DNA from: Trichoplusia ni
Lineage: Eukaryota; Arthropoda; Insecta; Lepidoptera; Noctuidae
Direction of reading: 5' to 3'
Assembly (NCBI RefSeq): GCF_003590095.1
Contig: NC_039483.1
Span: forward strand, 16,616,001 to 16,680,000
DNA length: 64,000 nt
The translations under genes and the position numbers were made by a program. The notes beneath the pieces are model-generated. The model made no database searches. It was not told the origin of the DNA and saw only the letters and a program-made list of their open reading frames with translations. Shown one piece after another: positions 1 to 9,668 of the stretch (position 1 is the stretch's first letter; each line of letters begins with the position of its first letter).

Positions 1-2046
1 AAAAAAAAGCCAGCCGAGGAACATATTTTCCATCAAAAGGGTCCATTAAATGAAGAAATTCCACAAAGTCTGCAGAATTTTCGCAATCAAAATATTTTTC
101 AACGCGACCGCACATCTCTTCGAGGATACGAGAGACAAGGAATGATTTATTTTAATCGATTGTTTACCGTGAAAATCTGTTGGCTAAATCGTTTTATACG
201 TGGTTATAAAATTGATAAAAACGTGAGTAATGGACCCCGAGGTGTGGTTATGACTTTATGTGTTTTGCTACTGTTGTGCGATCATTTTTATTGTCAGCAT
301 GAGTGTAAATGGTGTCATAAATAAGACGGTGGGTTTCTAAACTATTTGCTACGGTAATGGAAGAAGTAATGGCTTGGTTTGTAGCAATAAAACGTTAAGT
401 TATTGAGTTAATGTTGAGAATTGAAAAACATTGTCTTATAGAAGATAAGAAAGAAAATGTGAAGAAATTGTTCTTATAGGGTTTTTGTAAAAAGAACATA
501 ATGTACAGTGTCAAACAATGAAGTTTTGCCACAAGTAACACATTTTTAACCAAAAACAAATGAAAACCTACTCAATTTATGCCATTAAAGCCGATTGGAT
601 ATGGTTAAAATTTTAACTTAGCGAGGCATTTGTCTATCCGTGAATCAATAAATAAGTTATATAAAAGAAAACCTATTCTTCACGACATACATGACTAGGT
701 ACGGTGACGAACTTAATACTACAGCCTCAATGATCAATTCTTTCTTAAATGTTATATACAATTTAATAATTTCATTACAAGGTTACATTATAACTGGTAC
801 AACAAATTTTCCATCCAACACAACTTAATCTAGAACAGTCTCGTCTATTTAAGCTCACCGTTTGGCTAGCCGCCAGCTGAACATGAATCATGCGTTGTGC
901 TGTCAATGAAACATAATCCGATCATTTCGTTAAGTGACTTGTTACATTATCCTCTACTCAAATTGAAGGATTTTGAAACGAAACAACGGTTGGCTAATGT
1001 TACGTTACGTTTTGGTTATGTTCACTGTCATCTGTTTCGTGAGTAATCTTTTGGAGAAATGCTTTGTCATTGGCTGAGTGATGGTCTACTCTTTATTGAT
1101 TTTGGTGGAGATAGATTGTGTGATAATGATCAAGACATTTTCTACGTTGCCTACTTGTTTTTTTTTATGTTTTTTTTTTTGTGACAGCTTCTTTTCCTTG
1201 ACGGGACGAATTTTGATCTTCTCAGCTATGAAATCAAAGCTTATTTACTTCCGTGATTTTTTTATGCTTTGTTTTTAAATATTTTAGCAGTCATCTTAAG
1301 AACAATTTAATAATTTATGTCAATTCTGTATCCCTCATTTTTTCACTCCCTATGATCGTATGCAAAATCCATTGTCCAAACAACACTACATCACCTCAAA
1401 GTCCACTCTATACATTATCGTTATCACTTTCCAGTTCATATATTTATCAAAACTGCAGTTTAGGCTCATCACTCACTATTTCAGGATCGTAAATTGGGGT
1501 CGTCACCCATTTATCCATTTGGCTTTAAACGTCCGGGAGCCTCATCCAGATAGCCGTTAGTTTTCTGTGGACCAGTTTATACGTACTGCTTTAACTAACG
1601 CGAGCTATATTTGAATGGGATTTAACAAGCCTCGTTACTCACTTAGGTATTTGAGAGAATAGTTCTGTGATATGGCTTTTTGCGTCATCTTCATTCGATT
1701 ATTTAATTAATTTGTTTGAAAAATTTGAAAAGGATATACTTATTGCATTCGACCACTTTTTGCGTACATTTAAGATGTTTGAATTGAATATTATAGTACC
1801 GACGTATACGTAATAAACTGAAAATTAATGGCGAGTAAAAGTAAAACATATTAAAAAGCAAAGAAAGAGGCATTTAAGAAAAAAGAGAAATTAGCAATGA
1901 AATCTCTTATGCAAGTTACTAAAACTGAAACTTGAATGAAATCGTTTTTCCAAGCTGAGCTCTAGGTAATTTTGAAAGACATATTTTACTGGCTGTATTC
2001 CAAAACATGAATCACTAAGTTTGATCTCATACAATTTGTAACAATT
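1..2046. other. Noncoding AT-rich stretch, no gene recognised
   Basis: Open frames here are short (under 80 codons), overlap one another and show no domain or biased codon use, so I call none of them. A T-rich low-complexity tract lies around 1156-1182. No splice-flanked exon-like segment or known repeat stands out. It may be intergenic or part of an intron of a gene outside the window. Confidence 0.5.
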
Positions 2047-2056
2047 AACGGATCTA
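2047..2056. repeat. Left target-site duplication of the RTE insertion
   Basis: The ten bases AACGGATCTA occur here and again at 3401-3410, immediately after the (GAT)n tail of the retrotransposon. A perfect direct repeat at both edges marks a target-primed insertion and sets the element's left boundary at about 2057. Confidence 0.85.
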
Positions 2057-3400
2057 TCTTCTGGAGCAGAAGCGTGGTGGTATTATTTTTCAAAAAAGGC
2101 GATAATACGCGGCTTGAAAATTACCGCCCCATTTCACTTCTGAGCCATGTGTATAAGCTGTTCTCGAGGGTTATCTCGAATCGTCTCGCCCAAAAGTTCG
2201 ATGACTTCCAGCCACCGGAGCAGGCCGGGTTTCGAAAAGGCTACAGCACCGTGGACCACATACATACGCTAAGGCAAATTATACAGAAGACAGAGGAGTA
2301 TAATCAACCTCTATGCCTAGCGTATGTGGACTACGAAAAAGCCTTCGACACCGTCGAGACCTGGGCTGTGATGGAATCCATGCAGAGATGTCTCGTGGAC
2401 TGCCGATATGTCGAGGTGCTGAGGTGTTTGTACAAGGCCGCGACAATGACCGTTCAAGTACAAGAACAGAGCACAAAACCAATCCAATTGCGTCGAGGAG
2501 TAAGACAGGGAGACGTAATCTCTCCGAAACTGTTTACAAACGCATTGGAGGACGTTTTTAAAACGCTTGATTGGAAAGGACGGGGATTGAACATCAACGG
2601 TCAGTACATCTCACACCTGCGATTTGCAGATGACATAGTCATCATGGCGGAATCTCTGCAGGAGTTGGAGCTGATGCTTAACGGCCTAAGCGATTCTTCG
2701 CGACGTGTGGGTCTCGGAATGAACCTAAATAAAACTAAAGTCATGTACAATGGCCTTGTTCTTCCGAGACCCGTGGTCGTAAATGGCGCTGCTCTCGAGG
2801 TTGTGCAAGAATACATATATCTTGGCCAAACCATCCAACTGGGGCGACACAACTTCGAGAAGGAAGCGAGCAGAAGAATACGTTTGGGCTGGGCAGCATT
2901 CGGGAAGCTACGTCATATCTTTGAATCGTCGATACCACAATCCCTTAAGACCAGGGTCTTTAACCAGTGCGTCCTACCCGTAATGACGTATGGAGCTGAA
3001 ACGTGGACACTCACCGTGGGCCTGGTCCATAAATTCAAGGTTGCTCAGCGTGCGATGGAGAGAGCGATGCTCGGGGTATCTCTGGTGGATAAAATTCGTA
3101 ACGAAGTCATCCGCCAGAGAACCAAAGTTACCGATATTGCTCGCAGAATCAGCACGCTGAAGTGGAAATGGGCCGGCCATGTCTGCAGACGGACAGACGG
3201 TCGATGGAGCAGACACGTGTTAGAGTGGAGACCACGTTTAGGCAAACGTAGTGTAGGACGTCCTGCGGCACGATGGACCGATGATTTGAAGAAGGTGGCT
3301 GGCAGCGGATGGATGCGGGCTGCCCAGGACCGGGATGGTTGGCGCTCTTTGGGGGAGGCCTACGTTCAGCAGTGGACGGCGATAGGCTGAGATGATGATG
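2057..3400 (+). mobile_element. 5'-truncated RTE-type non-LTR retrotransposon
   Basis: About 1.34 kb of the 3' part of an RTE-clade LINE. It starts inside the reverse-transcriptase region, so the endonuclease domain and 5' end are absent. It ends just after the ORF stop in a short GATGATGATG tail, typical of RTE elements, and not in poly(A). Perfect 10-bp direct repeats flank it. The body is more GC-rich than the surrounding DNA, and its ORF is still open, so the insertion is probably fairly young. It cannot be autonomous because it lacks the N-terminal endonuclease. Clade placement is from recalled family features and was not computed. Confidence 0.88.
2074..3390 (+). CDS. Reverse transcriptase (C-terminal part of RTE-type ORF), truncated
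   Basis: This is the remaining frame of an endonuclease/reverse-transcriptase polyprotein that copies element RNA at a nicked genomic target. Residue positions are counted from the GTG at 2074. That GTG is not a real start, because the frame runs back to the truncation point at about 2057. RT motifs appear in order: NYRPISLL (16-23), AGFRKGYSTVDHI (51-63), motif A YVDYEKAFD (84-92, catalytic Asp86), motif B RGVRQGDVISP (141-151) and motif C FADD (184-187, catalytic Asp pair). After the RT comes the conserved RTE C-terminal region with YGAETWTLT (306-314), GRPAARWTDDL (395-405) and GWRSLGEAYVQQW (422-434). The 438 codons contain no internal stop or frameshift. The endonuclease domain is missing, and no promoter of its own is visible, so expression is unlikely. 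Reverse-strand and frame-shifted open frames across it are shadows of its GC-richer sequence. Confidence 0.87.
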   Translation: MVVLFFKKGDNTRLENYRPISLLSHVYKLFSRVISNRLAQKFDDFQPPEQAGFRKGYSTVDHIHTLRQIIQKTEEYNQPLCLAYVDYEKAFDTVETWAVMESMQRCLVDCRYVEVLRCLYKAATMTVQVQEQSTKPIQLRRGVRQGDVISPKLFTNALEDVFKTLDWKGRGLNINGQYISHLRFADDIVIMAESLQELELMLNGLSDSSRRVGLGMNLNKTKVMYNGLVLPRPVVVNGAALEVVQEYIYLGQTIQLGRHNFEKEASRRIRLGWAAFGKLRHIFESSIPQSLKTRVFNQCVLPVMTYGAETWTLTVGLVHKFKVAQRAMERAMLGVSLVDKIRNEVIRQRTKVTDIARRISTLKWKWAGHVCRRTDGRWSRHVLEWRPRLGKRSVGRPAARWTDDLKKVAGSGWMRAAQDRDGWRSLGEAYVQQWTAIG

Positions 3401-3410
3401 AACGGATCTA
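3401..3410. repeat. Right target-site duplication of the RTE insertion
   Basis: AACGGATCTA directly follows the GATGATGATG tail and matches 2047-2056 base for base. Confidence 0.85.
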
Positions 3411-5280
3411 GCTTGAACCCTTTCACGCAAAATTCAACCTTATGCAACATTATTAAAGTTGGTTTTTATGATTCATTACTAACTTAGTAGGTAATTTGAC
3501 AAAATTTAAAAGGTATTTTGCTACATTCATGCTTATTAGGACATACTTTAAAATGCTCTTTGAACGAAATCGTACAGACGATTATGCATTCAATGGCATC
3601 CCAATTATTTAAAGGTCATCTTCATTAGCCTAACATTTTCCTAACTATGTTGACCCTTACCTTTCAGTCGAACTAGGTCTACCTATTTGACCTCCTCTAC
3701 CCAGTTACCTGGGCAAGAGATGAAGCTTCTTTGACAGTCGTTCATAAACAAATATCAGCCGTGACCTTTTAGCACGTTCCAAAATACGGAGGAACTAGTA
3801 ATGACATAGATCGTCACCCACCCATGGTCCGACCATAAAATCCAATACTTAGCCTGTGTCCAATCAACTTGTGAAGTAGCTAAATCATGAGCTCAATTTT
3901 TTAAGGTGAAAAACTCGGAGTAAGGTCGAACAAGAATACTTATGTTAATTTTAATTAGTTGTATTAAACAAAACAACCAAATGACTTAGTTACAGTAGAG
4001 CGAGAGTTTACTCTACCTCATTAAAACGTAAGCTGTAATCTCTTTTATATATGAGGGTTCCTTTTCGAATAAACGACACATTATAATCATTTTAATTATC
4101 TTGAAAATTTTATGAGGATCAAGTGAACGTGTTTGTTTTAGTATTTAGTCATTTTTTTATGTTTCTTGGCATAAACAAAGCTTTTTCTTTAATCTTCTGA
4201 ACTATTTCATAAAATATTTGTGAATCGATTTTTTTAAGCCATTAAAATCACTCTTGAAATAAGATGGACATCCAGACTTGGAAAAAGCGTTCGTAAGTCC
4301 CCGAAAGCAAAACCAGTAGTCTAGAATGTAAAAAAAGAACACTATTTGCTGTACGGATAATTACGACCAATCCGTAATTCAATACAAAGGACAGACTTAA
4401 AACGATCAAAAGTCTGCAAAACCACAATAACTTTTAATATTCCAATTTCATACTTTTATACCGAATCCGCGATACAAATGCTCATCATCTGCGTTTAATG
4501 TTTAAAGTTAACAGATGCGTCCGCAGAACTCCGGGCAACTTTACAAATTTGTCTTAAGGGGCAATTATAAGTTTCTTTTTACCACTCCTTAGTTATTAAC
4601 TCAGTATTAAAAGCCTTTTACGGACATACAGACCGCAAATAATATGGAAGTGAGCCCACTGGAATTGGTCTGTCAGGAACAATAAGGAAATGAAATAATA
4701 TTTCTATTTGTATTGTATAAAGAATAAATGGAAATAGAGCGTGTGATCAAACATTTATACGGAAATAGAATAATTGAATTCAGATATTATTATTGTTATA
4801 ATTATTTAAAAATGTGGGAAAGGTGTTGTTTTGTTTAATTTTAGATGTGTAAAAGTATGACATGACGATATAAAAGATTTAGTTGCTCTTGAATATTTTC
4901 GACGAATTTTCTCTGGGTATCCTAGTTTTATAAATTTACATATGTGAAAATGCGTCTCTAAAAATGCATCTTGAAAGGAACGCAGACATGAAAACTCACA
5001 AATATCTGTCAAAGGAGTTTGTGCTTATGATATATCAAAGCTGTAAAGGCACTCGTTTCTAGAAAATTCATACGAGTTTTATAAAACCTTTTAGTTGTAA
5101 GCTACACGAGAATTTTCCACAAAACAGAAATAACACAAATTCAAAACAATGTCTCTAGTACCATTGTCATCCCTAATAGCTACAATTTAGCTTCCAACCA
5201 ACAATCCATTTTCCTCGTAAATTCCTTTTTCATCATTCCAGCTTCATAATTAAAATAATAATAGAAAAAAGAGTCGTGAT
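3411..5280. other. Noncoding AT-rich stretch
   Basis: I see no gene, no RNA gene and no repeat I recognise here. The only open frame of any length (minus strand, near 4806-5012) has no recognisable domain and is treated as chance. Confidence 0.5.
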
Positions 5281-5292
5281 AATAGGAGTCTC

Positions 5293-5305
5293 GTTGCCTA
5301 GCAAC
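5293..5305. promoter_or_regulatory. RFX-type X-box motif
   Basis: GTTGCCTAGCAAC fits the RFX-factor consensus RYYNYY-N(1-3)-RRNRAC, with half-sites GTTGCC and AGCAAC and a one-base spacer. It lies in a locally GC-rich island (about 5285-5440) that also holds an inverted repeat, TAACTGG...CCAGTTA, near 5335-5352. Whether it is bound by an RFX protein, or belongs to a promoter, is inference. Confidence 0.35.
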
Positions 5306-5869
5306 GGTAATCCGGCTGACCGCGCGACCCCTGTAACTGGAGGACGCCAGTTAACTGATTACCCCTGGTCTCTAACTTGAGTTACGTAGTTAGAACTCGT
5401 TACTCCGCCTAGTTCGGTAGATGCTAACGTGTGTGATTAATATCAGGTGTATTTTGGGTGGGCTCTATGTTGCAATATTATTTATCAGAATCTAGAGTTA
5501 GCATTTAACTATTTCGTTTCGTGTCCAAATAACTCTGAAATTCAGTAAAAAAATGATGATTTCGAAAAGTTGAAATTTAATAACTTATTCTTTTTTTAAT
5601 ACACAAGTTATGATTAGTCGATAGAGCTGCACTTAGTAGTTTTTTTTTATTCAGACATGTAATACTTATTTTTAAGAATCATGTTACTTATTAGGTCTAA
5701 TAATATCTGATAATACATTATCGACTAACAAATCGTTGGCAAACCTTTTGTCCATAACGAAAGTGGTGTATATTTGTACATCACTATGATTCTGCATTGT
5801 TACGCTTGGCTGATCTCTGGCTTCACTTTGTTCGACTTGGGTAAGCCTGATAGAGCGGGGATTACAGGA

Positions 5870-5893
5870 TATCGATATATCGATATATCGATA
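5870..5893. promoter_or_regulatory. Three perfect tandem TATCGATA (DRE) sites
   Basis: The octamer TATCGATA is repeated three times head to tail. In Drosophila this palindrome is the DNA-replication-related element bound by DREF and BEAF-32, found in housekeeping core promoters and at insulators. Here it lies about 3.6 kb upstream of the first visible exon of the PDZ gene, so it could belong to a distal promoter or boundary. The same sequence could be a chance microsatellite. Confidence 0.35.
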
Positions 5894-6675
5894 AACATGT
5901 AAATAAAAAAAAAGTGTAAGTACTTGCTACGAAATACCGATTGATGTAGTTAAAGATGAAGTGAAGTGGAGTTAAGATCTGATTTATGAAGAGATTGAAT
6001 ATTGAATTTATTGTGAAATAGGTCATTATCCGCTTCCGAGCAGGTTCAATAAAGGTAATATAAGTAATGTGACTTACAATACAATACGTTTTACTAAGCT
6101 ATTTTACCTTTAAAAGTCTAAATAATAATCTTATAAATTCCTAATTCAAAAATCGACTAACAAAACCCAACCATTTTTCCAGACACAACGATTTCTTATC
6201 GACAGTCGATTACTTTTCCAACATCCCTTTGAAATATATTTTAGTAACGCGTTCGATTTTGCAAGTCATTCGAAGTGGGGTAAATAATACTGAAGCTTGA
6301 GCTTTTCGTGAAGCGTATTGGGTATGATTACCCATAAATACATAAAAAATGAACGCAACCTTGGATTATGGACAGTCAATTATTTGATGTATGTTTCGAA
6401 GACGAAAATGTATGAGATCTCATAAATATATTTTTACTTAGATGGGAAAGCAATGTTTCAGTGGCGTTTTGGTTTAAAGCAATTTGTCACCACCACGCTC
6501 AATGCGAGTTCTAAACTACTAAACACTGTCTAGTTATAGTTTAATAACAATTAGTCGATACTAATATTATTATAATCTTAATCGAATACTATCGACTTTA
6601 AATAAAGCGTATGGCAGTAAATACTCACTTAACGGGCATTAGAATACAATTTGAAGAGGTTCAGGTTATACAAAT

Positions 6676-6718
6676 GGTCACCCATCTAATACTCGACCGC
6701 GGAAAGCTGGTAACTTCC
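6676..6718 (-). repeat. 5S rRNA-like fragment (possible 5S-derived SINE remnant)
   Basis: GGTCACCCATCTAATACTCG and the following bases resemble the reverse complement of the 5S rRNA interior (GGTCCCCCATCTAAGTACTAACCGCG...), the region with the internal pol III promoter. Several mismatches and the lack of both 5S ends argue against a working gene. A degraded 5S-derived SINE or 5S pseudogene is likelier. Confidence 0.35.
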
Positions 6719-9482
6719 TATTATAATTACCAATCAAACTGTACTACCCTATACTAATATTTTCTAAACATTTACTAATATTCATTTCTCAATTGCAAGA
6801 CGGAAGATGCATGGATAATTACAGGCTGATCTTAATATTTAATACCACAGAACTAAGTTCCAACAAAGATATCAAATACACAAACACGGTATGCGGTAAT
6901 CAAACACCGCTCCCACTCAGCAAACACGATAATGTTACTTAACTATAACATCAATGTGGAGTATTTAATTTACCAATATTGCCTCATTAATACTCGGGAT
7001 TGGGACATTAGCCAGATAATGCCGCATTGTACTAGGTAATTGTATTAACATTATTCAGCTTGTTATCAAATTTCAGGGGTTAGAGATGATGTAAGTTATA
7101 CCTACCTAATGATGATGCTGTGTGGAGAAAAAGCATACTTGGTACTTCAGTTAAATAAAAAGACAGAGAGAGTTATGAAAAATAGTCAAGTCAAATTAAA
7201 ATGATAATAGCCCCATAAGGAGAGGAATAATAAATATCTTTATTTTCTTCATCTGTTTTACAAGAAATCTCTTGTACTCAAATTATTTCGATTCGTTAAG
7301 TAAAAAAAAATCTATGTCTAAAAGTCGAAGAATTTCAAATTGATAGCTTTCTTCTCTTTTGAAATCGATAACGCACTATAAAAACTTTTCAATTAAAACT
7401 AAATTCACATACGACCGAACTGACCTAGCAACGTTGTTTTCCTATATAGGTTATTTCTAGGATTTTTTGGGATAAAAACGTTACATACGAATAGAGAAAT
7501 AAAAAAAAGGTTATCGCAAGTGGTATGAAAATTGATAGCTGGTAGCCGATTCTCAGACCTCAGAAATGTGCAAATAATAAAATAAAATCCGTTTCGGAGG
7601 CCTATGGTAACTAACATTGTGACAAGATAATCTAATGTATTGTACTGTTGTACCTATCCCGGCTGCTTCTCCATTTGACCCAAAGGTTGACTCTACAATT
7701 TTACATGAAAGAACACATCAGAAGATGACTCCTAATTTTCTGGTCGTAGACACAAATTACGCACAGACGTGAACCATCTGCAAAAAACGTTCTTTTTTCA
7801 ATAACCTCTACAGACACTCATTCATCAAACATTGATTTATGAATTTACAAAGTCATTTGATATTCATGGAAGTATGTCGACGCCATTAAAAAGTAGATGT
7901 TCGAGGCCCATTGTATTCAAGGAGCCATGTCGTCTGATTGACGGGCTGTAGTGACCCGTAGCGATGGACACGGCCAACAAACTCCTCTACCGTGAACCGA
8001 AATGCAATTTGTAATCATGGCTCTTGATATATTGGTTTAGTAATTAATTATAATTAATTTGTGTTAGGATCGTTGTCTTAGGTACAGGCGTTGTCATAAT
8101 CTGTTACTCTGGTGGCGTTTATGGCTACGTGGGATGTTGTCTATAAATCATTAAGTTATTTGCCCTGGAGGACACCCACGTTTTTCCAGAAGCTATTGAA
8201 GCTAATTTTGGTAAGTCGTGGGCGCCCTTATGTAATACGTTTAATAACTTAATTTAAATTATGTTTTTTGGATATTGTATTTTGTTGAATTTAAAAAGTA
8301 ATTTCGCAATAGTATAGGACTTTTGGACACCAAAAATGGAAAAAAAACTCTTAAAATATTATTTTATTATTACAACAATCCCCATTGAAATAACATAAGA
8401 ACAAGACAAACACAGAAAACATTCCAATATTTAATGTTTCCAATACAAAAAACAAAGCATAAAACCTGTATATCGTATTTATAATTGAAGCTACAGGTAC
8501 AACGCTGACTGACGCTGACGGCAACGTTATATGCGAACATGAGCCTAAGGTAGACAATCTAACTTGAGATAACGAACTTAGCTATTTGCTGAGCAAGCCT
8601 CACCTAGGATCACCTATCTACTAGGAGTTCTCGAACTATTCTCATTTTGTTCTAACATTAATGTATGCATGAGAAGCATGGTTCGAATTTCTCTGAAAAT
8701 TGGTGAATACGGGCAGTTGGGTATTGTTTGTGTTATTCAGATATCCGGTCTTAGTCACGAATACTAAATAGAGACTATGCGATATATAAGAGCTTTGTTC
8801 TAATACATGGAAGATCTGTATTCAAACTTGGCACTTTGTGTAGTCAATTCGGATATTAAATGTCTTCAAACGACTCAATACCTGATATCCTTGCTTTTTA
8901 AACATGACTCCGGCACTAAAAGATTTAATCTGGCTTCAACAACTCGGCTTATATGTCTCTTACTTTATTCGGTAGTGTGCTATTGGAATCGATAATTACA
9001 GTCAATAATATCCCTGTACCTAGAATACTTCCACTTTTAATGACAGTTCATTTGCCTTAATAATTCCTAACATTGTTAGATAGAAAACAAAAGACGTAAT
9101 TCGTAACGTCGTTCCATAGACGATTTCTCGACGAACTTAACTCCTGTAATAAATGGTATTCGGTAACTCATAATCGGAATAAATGGAAGGTCTTTGACCT
9201 AACGCTGGGCGATTACAGCTGAAATAATAGAGCACCCACTTGTACTTGTGTCAGTCTGCTACATAGCCGCTATAAATATTATATGAACATATTCCATATA
9301 TATGGTAGCAGTATTTGTCTTTATATGCGTATTCCCATTTCAAATAGTACTGACTGTAGCAAGCACACCAGTGGTGTTAAGTGTACCGTCTAAGTCCGCT
9401 TCAGCTAATGTTAATTTTATCTTTGTACATTATTCTCAACGAGTAAAAAAATGTTAATATTAAATACTTTCTTTTGTTTCAG
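6719..9482. other. Noncoding region upstream of the PDZ-gene exon
   Basis: No coding exon is supported here. Because the exon at 9483 begins at a splice acceptor, a noncoding 5' exon must lie somewhere upstream. One possible donor is GTAAGT at 8211 after a GC-richer segment (about 8100-8210), but nothing else supports it. The segment 7920-7990 is also locally GC-rich and unexplained. Confidence 0.4.
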
Positions 9483-9565
9483 ATTTTAACATCAGTGACA
9501 GTGTGAGTGCAAAATGATTGAGTGACGTGTGATATATTAGTGTCGTGTATAAATATGTGGGCAAG
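9483..9565 (+). other. 5' untranslated part of the first coding exon
   Basis: A pyrimidine tract followed by TTTCAG (ending at 9482) gives a good splice acceptor, so the exon starts at 9483 and is preceded by at least one upstream noncoding exon. The leader carries two tiny upstream reading frames, at 9514-9525 (three codons plus stop) and at 9555-9569. The second stops on the TGA that overlaps the main ATG (ATGA at 9566-9569). An in-frame TGA at 9530-9532 shows that 9566 is the first usable in-frame methionine codon. Confidence 0.7.
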
Positions 9566-9668
9566 ATGAAGTTGTGGAAGAGCCTTAAGATCTCGATAGG
9601 CAGTCGCGACCCCAAGTCGTGCTCCCAGGAGCTGCCGCAGTGGGGTGGCCAGGGATATGAACTAGATG
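9566..9668 (+). CDS. PDZ-domain protein, first coding exon (N-terminal 34 codons)
   Basis: This exon encodes the N-terminus MKLWKSLKISIGSRDP..., ending in ...GGQGYELD plus one base (phase 1), followed by a strong GTGAGT donor at 9669. Codon third positions are mostly G/C (AAG, CTG, CCG, GGC), unlike the AT-rich surroundings, which supports real coding. The next exon seen, at 31393-31512, starts in the matching phase, so the joined frame stays open across the splice. The N-terminal residues are basic with no signal peptide or membrane segment, consistent with a cytosolic or peripheral scaffold. I do not recognise the family from this segment. Two upstream mini-ORFs may dampen translation of this start. 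Confidence 0.75.

Noticed and set aside
8100..8216. Noncoding 5' exon of the PDZ gene ending at GTAAGT (8211)
   Set aside because: A single donor-like hexamer in a somewhat GC-richer segment is too weak. No start site or acceptor supports it.
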